Assembly: GCF_016924755.1 (NCBI RefSeq)
Contig: NZ_JAFFJX010000005.1
Span: forward strand, 434,001 to 498,000
From: Longitalea arenae
GTDB lineage: Bacteria; Bacteroidota; Bacteroidia; Chitinophagales; Chitinophagaceae
Direction: 5' to 3'
DNA: 64,000 nucleotides
In this document: positions 8,727-15,476 of the stretch, piece after piece
Numbering within the stretch: position 1 is the first letter of the stretch
Layout: every line of letters begins with the position of its first letter
Notes under the pieces: generated by a model
Databases searched by the model: none
What the model was told of the DNA's origin: nothing
What the model saw: only the letters and a program-made list of their open reading frames with translations
Program-made: the position numbers and the translations under genes

Positions 8727-9719
8727 ATGTCATTAACTATAATCAAACCGGGTTTGTTAGACACGATCCAGGACCTGGGAAGAACTGGATATAGCCGGCT
8801 GGGCATTAATGCCGGCGGGGTGATGGACCGCTATGCTGCCCAGGTAGCCAATATGCTGGTGGGCAATGATACCGGCGAGGCGGTCATAGAGATCCATTTT
8901 CCGGGCGCCCAGTTCCTGTTTGAACAGAATACCCTCATCAGTATTACCGGCGGCGATTTTAACGCCTTACTCAACGATGAACCCATTCCTTTATGGCATC
9001 CGGTGGTGGTACGCAAAAATGCGGTGTTGCATTTTCCCGGGCTGCAATCGGGCAGCCGGTGCTACCTGGCCGTACATGGCGGCTTTTGCGTGAACAAATG
9101 GCTGAACAGTTACAGCACCCATTTAAAGGCCGGCGCCGGCGGCTTTCATGGCCGCAAACTGGAAAAGGGAGATGAGATCTCTTTCCGGGAAAGCCGCATT
9201 TATTTTGCCGGCCTGCTAAAACCGGGGCGGGAGTATGAGGTCCTGAAATGGCAGGTAGATACCGGCAATACCTATCGGCATCCAAACGAGATCTACATGA
9301 TTAAAGGGAATGAATGGGACCAGCTGACCGAAAGCTCGCAACAGCATATGGTGGAAGACAATTTCACCATCCATCCATTCTCAGACCGGATGGGTTACCA
9401 GTTGAAAGGTGTTGACCTGAAACGGTCTATTGACACCGAACTGGTTTCCTCGGGGGTGAGTTTTGGCACTATACAGCTATTGCCCAATGGCCAGCTCATC
9501 GTTTTGATGGCCGATCACCAGACAACGGGCGGCTATCCCCGCATCGGGCATGTGATCTCTGCCCATTTACCGAAGCTGGCGCAATTGAGGCCAAGTGATT
9601 GTATTCATTTCAAAATAACGGATATTGGCACGGCCGAAGACCTCTTGCTTGCCCAGCAACAGGAACTGAATATTTTACAACGCGCCTGTACAGAGCGGCT
9701 GAATAGAATGGTATGTTAA
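8727..9719 (+). CDS. pxpC: 5-oxoprolinase subunit PxpC
   Basis: 330-residue partner of PxpB, homologous to KipA and allophanate hydrolase subunit 2, needed for 5-oxoproline hydrolysis. Diagnostic segments are the N-terminal KPGLLDTIQDLGRTGYSRLG, AGGVMDRYAAQVANMLVGN, CYLAVHGGF and, near the C-terminus, LMADHQTTGGYPRIGHV. Length is normal for the family. It overlaps the next gene, pxpA, by 7 nt, which indicates translational coupling. Confidence 0.95.
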   Translation: MSLTIIKPGLLDTIQDLGRTGYSRLGINAGGVMDRYAAQVANMLVGNDTGEAVIEIHFPGAQFLFEQNTLISITGGDFNALLNDEPIPLWHPVVVRKNAVLHFPGLQSGSRCYLAVHGGFCVNKWLNSYSTHLKAGAGGFHGRKLEKGDEISFRESRIYFAGLLKPGREYEVLKWQVDTGNTYRHPNEIYMIKGNEWDQLTESSQQHMVEDNFTIHPFSDRMGYQLKGVDLKRSIDTELVSSGVSFGTIQLLPNGQLIVLMADHQTTGGYPRIGHVISAHLPKLAQLRPSDCIHFKITDIGTAEDLLLAQQQELNILQRACTERLNRMVC

Positions 9720-10474
9720 GCATAGATATCAATTGCGACATGGGGGAGAGCACCCACCTGTGGCCTTACAATATTAAAAAAGACCTGCAGTTGTTAGCAT
9801 ATGTGAGCAGTATTAACCTGGCTTGCGGCTTTCATGCGGGTGATGCACACACCATGCATAAACTGGTGGCAGCTGCCGTTGATGCCAATATTGCCATCGG
9901 TGCACATCCGGGCTTTCCCGACCGGGAAAATTTTGGCAGAACCGGTATGCACCTGCCGCCGGAGCAGGTCTATGACCTGGTATTGTATCAGATCGGTGCG
10001 CTGGATGCGTTTTTAAAGGTGATGGATACCCGCCTTCATCATGTTAAACCACATGGCGCTTTATACAATATGGCGGCAAAAGAGCCTGCGCTGGCAGAAG
10101 CGATTTGCAAAGCAGTGTATGATTATGACGAAGCGTTAATACTATACGGTTTATCAGGCAGTAAGCTTGTTCAGGCGGCGATAGCCACCGGCCTCAAAAC
10201 CTGCAGTGAAGTGTTTGCTGACCGTACATACCAGGATGATGGACAACTGACGCCACGTACCGATCCGCATGCATTGATCATTGATCCGCAGCAGTCATTG
10301 AACCAGGTGCTGCAAATGGTTACCCGGCGAAGCGTTATCAGTGTACATGGTAAAGAAGTGCCGATTGTTGCCGATACGGTATGTATTCATAGCGATGGAG
10401 AACATGCTATAGATTTCGCCCGTTCTATCAATGAAGCTTTTTTGATCAACGGGATCAAAGTTCAAAGTTTATAA
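9713..10474 (+). CDS. pxpA: 5-oxoprolinase subunit PxpA (LamB/YcsF family)
   Basis: 253-residue LamB/YcsF-family protein, the third subunit of the PxpABC 5-oxoprolinase. It opens with the family hallmark DINCDMGES and carries SINLACGFHAGD, GAHPGFPDRENFGR, HVKPHGALYN and SEVFADRTYQDDGQLTPR. These His, Asp and Glu residues form the presumed active site. It starts inside the pxpC coding end and is followed after 107 bp by the NRAMP-like gene. That order resembles the Bacillus ycsF-ycsG arrangement. Confidence 0.95.
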   Translation: MLSIDINCDMGESTHLWPYNIKKDLQLLAYVSSINLACGFHAGDAHTMHKLVAAAVDANIAIGAHPGFPDRENFGRTGMHLPPEQVYDLVLYQIGALDAFLKVMDTRLHHVKPHGALYNMAAKEPALAEAICKAVYDYDEALILYGLSGSKLVQAAIATGLKTCSEVFADRTYQDDGQLTPRTDPHALIIDPQQSLNQVLQMVTRRSVISVHGKEVPIVADTVCIHSDGEHAIDFARSINEAFLINGIKVQSL

Positions 10475-10581
10475 GGTCATAGTATGTTAGAGATCGCGGA
10501 TAATATTTAGGATAGGAATGGGAGCTTTGCCAACTGCCCACTGCCAATTGCCACTGGTTCTGTTTGATCTAAAACCAACAA

Positions 10582-11781
10582 ATGAAGGGTTCAACCAAGT
10601 CAGCTTTATTGGGCGCTGCATTTCTGATGGCAACTTCCGCCATTGGTCCGGGCTTTATTACCCAAACCACCGTATTTACCCAGCAACTGCTTACCAGTTT
10701 TGGTTTTGTAATATTGGTATCTATTATCCTCGACATTGCCGCCCAGTTAAACGTATGGCGCATTATTGCTGTTACAGAAATGCGGGCGCAGGACCTGGCC
10801 AATAATCTTCTGCCCGGCATGGGTTATGTGCTGGCCATCCTGATCGTGGCCGGGGGCCTGGTCTTCAACATCGGGAATGTAGCCGGGGCCGGACTCGGAA
10901 TGAATGTCATTTATCCATTCGATACCGATCCCGGTCGTCCGGTGATGGGAGCGGCGATCAGTGCCGCCATTGCACTGCTTATCTTCTGGATCAAAGAAGC
11001 CGGTGTGGCCATGGACTGGTTTGCCAAAATACTGGGCTTTATTATGATCGCCCTGACCCTTTATGTGGCCATCAGTTCACAGCCGCCGGTAGGTGAAGCA
11101 ATATATCGCTCCTTTGTACCTGTTAGCATAGATACGACTGCTATTGTAACCCTGGTTGGCGGAACGGTAGGCGGGTATATCAGTTTTGCCGGCGCCCACC
11201 GCCTGCTCGATGCCGGTATAAAAGGAGAACAACAGTTACCGCAGGTAACCCGTAGCAGTGTAAGCGCTATCTTACTGGCTTCGTTAATGCGGATCTTATT
11301 ATTCATGGCGGCCTTGGGCGTGGTGACGCATGGCGGCGTATTGAATAGTAAAAATCCTGCAGCTTCGGTATTTCAGATCGCAGCCGGTGACGCCGGTTAC
11401 AAAATATTTGGTATTGTATTATGGAGTGCCGCCATCACTTCAGTGGTAGGTTCGGCATATACTTCCATCTCCTTTTTGCGAACCCTGCACCCGGTGTTCG
11501 ACAAATACCAGCGGCTTATTACCACCTTGTTCATCCTGATCTCTATGGGCATTTTTGCATTTCTGCGACAGGGGGCCGTGCAATGGCTGGTGGTAGCCGG
11601 CGCCCTGAATGGATTGATCTTACCTTTGTCGCTGGCCCTTTTGTTAGCTGCTGTGTTCAAGAAGAAGCTCATGGGCGATTATAAACATCCGGTATGGTTA
11701 GCTGTTGCGGGGTGGATCGTGGTTGTTATCATGAGTATTATGGGTGCCACAGCCATATTAAGCCTAACGCTTAACGCTTAG
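10582..11781 (+). CDS. NRAMP-family transporter lacking the DPGN metal motif
   Basis: 399-residue integral membrane protein of the NRAMP fold with about 11 hydrophobic segments. The first helix keeps IGPGF, but at the position of the canonical metal-binding DPGN it reads TQQL. The helix normally carrying the Met-Pro-His ligand reads GGTVGGYISFAGAHR. It is therefore unlikely to carry divalent metals as classical MntH does. Its place directly after pxpBCA suggests import of 5-oxoproline or a related acid, or an accessory role; this is inference from gene neighbourhood. The last codons and TAG stop lie in a small AACGCTT repeat. Confidence 0.85.
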   Translation: MKGSTKSALLGAAFLMATSAIGPGFITQTTVFTQQLLTSFGFVILVSIILDIAAQLNVWRIIAVTEMRAQDLANNLLPGMGYVLAILIVAGGLVFNIGNVAGAGLGMNVIYPFDTDPGRPVMGAAISAAIALLIFWIKEAGVAMDWFAKILGFIMIALTLYVAISSQPPVGEAIYRSFVPVSIDTTAIVTLVGGTVGGYISFAGAHRLLDAGIKGEQQLPQVTRSSVSAILLASLMRILLFMAALGVVTHGGVLNSKNPAASVFQIAAGDAGYKIFGIVLWSAAITSVVGSAYTSISFLRTLHPVFDKYQRLITTLFILISMGIFAFLRQGAVQWLVVAGALNGLILPLSLALLLAAVFKKKLMGDYKHPVWLAVAGWIVVVIMSIMGATAILSLTLNA

Positions 11782-12118
11782 CGCCGGTTTCCTAAAGTTG
11801 TTCCTCCTGAAGAATTAGAATGTTCAAATACCGGGTTTGCCTTCTGCGTTCGCCGTCTCTGTAATTACCGTGTTGCATCCGTAATTCCCCCTTTTGCATG
11901 CAGTATTTACCAATGTTATAATGAAATTCTATTAACTATTCTGCCATCATTAATGTTGCCGCTTGTTAAAGGATCGCTATTCCTTTCTTTTTTACGTTTC
12001 ATTTACACATAAACCGATTTTTTTATCGTTATTTGTGTTATTCCAACCACCTCAACCCACCTATAAGGCATTTCATTTTTTTTTACAACAATTATCCATT
12101 AATTAAACCGTAACGGTT
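11782..12118. other. Long leader/promoter region of DUF4407 gene
   Basis: A 337-bp AT-rich gap without a supported reading frame. It holds a TTATTTGTG word near 12030 that is only a partial match to TAnnTTTG, and poly-T runs. No hairpin of terminator quality follows the NRAMP-like gene. Confidence 0.4.
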
Positions 12119-13384
12119 ATGGCTGACAATCAGCAATCGCCTGACACTGGCTTGTATACCTATGATTCATTTACCGGCAGAGGCCCCGGCAAAAAGGCCG
12201 ACACAAATTTTTTATGGTGGTGTTCCGGTGCTCACCAGGAACTCTTAAAACAATTTCCCTCTGAACACAGCAAATACTGGGGACTGGGCGGCGTTATCCT
12301 GGCCACTTTTGTGCTCGCTGCACTCTCTGCCGGTTATGCCATTTACAGCGTATTTGGCAACTGGCTGTGGACCCTGTGCTTTGCCATCGTTTGGGGGCTT
12401 ATCATCTTTAATTTCGACCGCTTCCTCGTTTCCACCATGCGTAAGTATGGCGTAAGCCGCCGCAAACAATTGTCCATGGCCATACCCCGTATGGTGCTGG
12501 CTGTACTCATCGGATTTACCATTGCCCGGCCACTGGAACTGAAGATCTTTGAAAAGGAGATCAACACCAAAGTGATCGAGAACACGCACAAGAAGATACA
12601 GCTGAACGACAGTTTGCTGCAGGCAGAAAATACCGCTTTGATGCAATCGACCGAAGCGGAAAGGAACCGCCTGTTTGAACGCAAGAAAAATATAGAGGAT
12701 GAACTCAGCCGTTTACAGCAAGCCTATGTTCAGGAAGCAGATGGAACGGGTGGTTCACAGCAGCGCGGGGTACAGCGGATCGCCAAACTGAAGTTGGATG
12801 CTTACACCTCTTCTGCCCAGCAGGCTACGCCCGAACTGCAATCGCTCACGAGCAGCATCAAAGTGCAGGACAGCATACTGGCCAACGCTAAAAGTAATCT
12901 GGAAGCCAAGCGGGCCCAGTATGAATTGAACGCGCTGGAAAATGTTGGTTTCCTCGAACGGAATAAAGCGCTCACCGACCTCGCTGCTGAAGAAAGCAGT
13001 GTTTTCTGGACCAGCTTTTTATTATCCCTGCTCATCATCCTGATCGAAGTAGGTCCCATCATTTCAAAACTCATAATGCCGGTTGGTCCATACGACATTG
13101 CCCTGGCCAAAGAAGAGCTCACCAGCATGGCCGCTGCAGAAGAGGAAATGCGCCGGAACAAAGAAATGCTGGTTGATAAAAAGAATACCTGGTACAAGAA
13201 ACAGAAAGAGGTTTCAGACCAGCTGGTTGAAAAAATGACAACGCTGCAGCAAAAACATATCGACGAGGAATTGGATAAATGGGAGCGGGGCGACTGGAAT
13301 CCCCGCGATCACCGGGCCAGTATGGACGAAGTGATGCGCAAGATCAAGGAGCGCTACCAGTTCAATGGCGAAGACCTACTGTAA
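12119..13384 (+). CDS. DUF4407 membrane protein with coiled coil
   Basis: 421 residues. Two or three N-terminal membrane segments (VILATFVLAALSAGYAIYSV; LWTLCFAIVWGLIIFNFD; MVLAVLIGFTIARPLEL) are followed by a long charged coiled-coil region of about 150 residues (EAERNRLFERKKNIEDELSRL and onward), another membrane segment (FWTSFLLSLLIILIEVGPII) and a charged C-terminus. The NFDRFLVSTMR segment is typical of DUF4407. Function is unknown in the family. The 3' end overlaps the convergent next gene by 9 nt. Confidence 0.8.
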   Translation: MADNQQSPDTGLYTYDSFTGRGPGKKADTNFLWWCSGAHQELLKQFPSEHSKYWGLGGVILATFVLAALSAGYAIYSVFGNWLWTLCFAIVWGLIIFNFDRFLVSTMRKYGVSRRKQLSMAIPRMVLAVLIGFTIARPLELKIFEKEINTKVIENTHKKIQLNDSLLQAENTALMQSTEAERNRLFERKKNIEDELSRLQQAYVQEADGTGGSQQRGVQRIAKLKLDAYTSSAQQATPELQSLTSSIKVQDSILANAKSNLEAKRAQYELNALENVGFLERNKALTDLAAEESSVFWTSFLLSLLIILIEVGPIISKLIMPVGPYDIALAKEELTSMAAAEEEMRRNKEMLVDKKNTWYKKQKEVSDQLVEKMTTLQQKHIDEELDKWERGDWNPRDHRASMDEVMRKIKERYQFNGEDLL

Positions 13385-13867
13385 ATAGATATAAGCGCCG
13401 CCCAGGCCAATAAATAAGAGCAGGGTTAGTAGAGCAATGCCTTTACTGACCCTGTATTTTTGCCGGGCTGCCGGTAACAGTAAAAAGATTATAGCCCATA
13501 CCAACAGGAAGATACCCACCCCGAAGCCGATCAAGGAATTATCAAATTGTTTCAGTTTCATAGCCTGTTCAAGGGTCATGGCGCCCACGAGCGCGGTGAT
13601 GAACAGTAAGATGGGAAGCCCTAAGATCCAGCCCAGGCGCCTGCCGGCCAGCAAACACCAGCCCGCGATAATACCTGCGATAACCAAAGACCAGGTCCTG
13701 AGATCGGAGTAGAGTTCATTTTTACTGATGACAAAGGTTCCGTTCTGCATGGAATAAGCACCTGAGCGGTTTGAAAAGATAGATGCCAATTGCATGAGCA
13801 GGTAAATAACACTGATCAGTAAAACCAGGATGCCGGCGTATTTTTCCTTCCAGCTTAATTTAACCAT
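13376..13867 (-). CDS. Small multi-pass membrane protein, unknown function
   Basis: 163 residues with four or five hydrophobic segments (ILVLLISVIYLLMQLA; SLVIAGIIAGWCLL; ILGLPILLFITALVGAM; GVGIFLLVWAIIFLLLP; IALLTLLLFIGLGGAYIY). I do not recognise a family. It converges on the DUF4407 gene with a 9-nt overlap of coding ends, leaving no room for a separate terminator. Confidence 0.65.
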   Translation of the reverse strand: MVKLSWKEKYAGILVLLISVIYLLMQLASIFSNRSGAYSMQNGTFVISKNELYSDLRTWSLVIAGIIAGWCLLAGRRLGWILGLPILLFITALVGAMTLEQAMKLKQFDNSLIGFGVGIFLLVWAIIFLLLPAARQKYRVSKGIALLTLLLFIGLGGAYIYLQ

Positions 13868-13925
13868 AGGACTTTAATTTAAACCAGGTTGTTTTGAAAA
13901 CGTATGGAATGGCTTGTAAAGTATG

Positions 13926-13955
13926 TGTTACCGGTTACCAGTTACCAGTTACCTG
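13926..13955. repeat. TTACCAG/TTACCGG array supplying a stop codon
   Basis: Four 7-nt words (TTACCGG, TTACCAG) span the coding end of the SGNH hydrolase on the minus strand; read on that strand the repeats encode the terminal residues VTGNW and the TAA stop. Confidence 0.7.
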
Positions 13956-14549
13956 TTTCCAGGCCTTCGCCAGTTTCGAGGCCCAGAGCGCATATTCTTT
14001 TCCGGATGGGTGCAATTGATCGGCAGCGAGCAGTGATGCGTCGTTGGCAGCCAGGCGGGTGCCCGGGGTAATATCCAGATAATGCACTGCGTACTTGCCG
14101 GCTAGCTGTTTATTCACCGCATTAAATGCATCGATCTCCCGGGTGATAACAGCGCTGTCCCTGTCACGGGCAAAAGGCGTAATGCCCCAGTCGGGTATAG
14201 ACAATACAAATACATGCTGTGACTGATCGCCGGCAAAGTGAATCGCTTGTTGTAACAGTTTATCAAATTGTTGGGCATACTCATCCACGCTTCTGCCCCG
14301 GTATTGATTATTTACGCCGATCAGCAGGGAAACCAGATCATAGGAAGGCAGCAAGCGGCTATTGTTGATACCTGCCTGTAGTTCATCGGTTGTCCAGCCG
14401 GTCCTGGCTACAATTTCAGCTGCGGCCAGCTGAAAACCTGCACTGCGTAAGAGCTGTACCGTTTGATAGGGAAAACTTTCATATACCGGAACGCCTTCAC
14501 CAATGGTATAGGAATCGCCCAGGGCCAGGTAAGCGTAAGTGTTGAGCAT
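13935..14549 (-). CDS. SGNH/GDSL-family hydrolase
   Basis: 204-residue lipase/esterase of the SGNH superfamily. The blocks are in order: GDSYT with nucleophile Ser13, GVNN with Asn80, and DQLHPSG with Asp177 and His180. It has no signal peptide, so it is probably cytoplasmic. The natural substrate is not predictable; relatives act on acyl esters of sugars or lysophospholipids. The C-terminal five residues and stop are encoded by a repeat array, so the natural end of the protein may have shifted. Confidence 0.88.
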   Translation of the reverse strand: MLNTYAYLALGDSYTIGEGVPVYESFPYQTVQLLRSAGFQLAAAEIVARTGWTTDELQAGINNSRLLPSYDLVSLLIGVNNQYRGRSVDEYAQQFDKLLQQAIHFAGDQSQHVFVLSIPDWGITPFARDRDSAVITREIDAFNAVNKQLAGKYAVHYLDITPGTRLAANDASLLAADQLHPSGKEYALWASKLAKAWKQVTGNW

Positions 14550-14584
14550 AACTTGAAAATAGGGGAGAAAAGTACAAAAAATAC

Positions 14585-14650
14585 AGTTACCGGTTACCAG
14601 TTACCGGTTACCAGTTACCGGTTGCCAGTTACCGGGTACCGGTTACCGGG
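14585..14650. repeat. GGTTACC/AGTTACC array
   Basis: About nine 7-nt copies of TTACCGG, TTACCAG and TTGCCAG lie just upstream of the SGNH hydrolase start. The same word occurs at that gene's 3' end (13926-13955) and at 18313-18393. Confidence 0.75.
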
Positions 14651-14700
14651 GGCGGGCCTTCGCCGGAATGCGGGAACCGGATTTACCTGTTTAAAAAACA

Positions 14701-14780
14701 GAACAGATCGTTAAAGGATCTGTTCCCGGAATTAAAGGATCCGCGACTGGTTTTGAAATATGCGGGTTGGATCCTTTAAT
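14701..14780. repeat. Two adjacent perfect inverted repeats
   Basis: GAACAGATC (14701-14709) pairs with GATCTGTTC (14717-14725) around a 7-nt loop. Next, ATTAAAGGATCC (14731-14742) pairs with GGATCCTTTAAT (14769-14780). They stand between the 7-nt word array and the 22-nt stem-loop array. Confidence 0.7.
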
Positions 14781-14840
14781 AAACAGGGGTTGATTATTGA
14801 AAAATTGGGTCAATTCGTTCAAAAAATTGTTCTGGGTATG

Positions 14841-15038
14841 CAACAAACAATATCAGTTTGTTTAATAAACAATATCAGTTTGTTCAATAAACAACACCTG
14901 TTTGTTCAATGATCTGGTACTGATCGTTCAATGATCTGGTACTGATCGTTCAATGATCTGGTACTGATCGTTCAATGATCTGGTATTGATCGTTCAATAA
15001 ACTGTTCCTGTTTGTTCAATAAACTGTTCCTGTTTGTT
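14841..15038. repeat. Nine tandem 22-nt stem-loop units with covarying stems
   Basis: Each unit is one base, a 7-nt left arm, a 7-nt loop and a 7-nt right arm, with no spacer. Unit 1 has arms AACAAAC/GTTTGTT; units 2, 3, 8 and 9 have AATAAAC/GTTTGTT; units 4-7 have AATGATC/GATCGTT. Every arm pair is complementary, allowing one G-T wobble. Loops vary (AATATCA, AACACCT, TGGTACT, TGGTATT, TGTTCCT). The substitutions between unit types are compensatory. There is no open frame of note. Confidence 0.85.
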
Positions 15039-15188
15039 CAATAAATTGAGGCGCAAGTAGTTCATATTCAGTGATAGTTGGATAGAACTTCCCGCTGAAA
15101 CCGGTCTTCGTTCACCGGAAAATTTAGGGCTTTCGCAACAATTTCAGCTGATCCAACACCGGCTTTCCGGCAACGGAGTAATAAAAAA

Positions 15189-15206
15189 GGGCTGCTTTCG
15201 CAGCCC
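15189..15206 (-). terminator. Rho-independent terminator (minus strand)
   Basis: GGGCTGC and GCAGCCC form a 7-bp stem with a TTTC loop; read on the minus strand it is followed by a run of six T. It is the likely end of the transcript of the receptor gene whose stop is at 15477, which puts the 8-nt array at 15331-15476 in the 3' untranslated region. Confidence 0.75.
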
Positions 15207-15330
15207 CCGCAACATAATCATGTAGTGTCTGTACATGTTGCTTTATTAAAACAAATCGAGATCAAATCTGACTAAAGCCGGATGCCGATAAGAAGAGCCC
15301 CTTGATTACCGGAACTGTATTCCATTAGCA

Positions 15331-15476
15331 TATCAGCAAATCAGCAAATCAGCTAATCAGCAAATCAGCTAATCAGCAAATCAGCTAATCAGCAAATCAG
15401 CTAATCAGCAAATCAGCTAATCAGCAAATCAGCTAATCAGCAAATCAGCTAATCAGCAAATCAGCTAATCAGCTAA
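15331..15476. repeat. ATCAGCAA/ATCAGCTA array abutting a stop codon
   Basis: About 18 copies of an 8-nt word, mostly alternating AATCAGCA and AATCAGCT so that the effective period is 16 nt, end exactly at the TAA of the receptor gene (minus strand). The same word recurs at 23891-23928, 23982-24017, 32167-32202 and 32310-32356. Confidence 0.9.

Noticed and set aside
14841-15038. Regular direct repeats as a CRISPR array
   Set aside because: Units are 22 nt, directly adjacent, with no unique spacers, and no cas genes are in the window.
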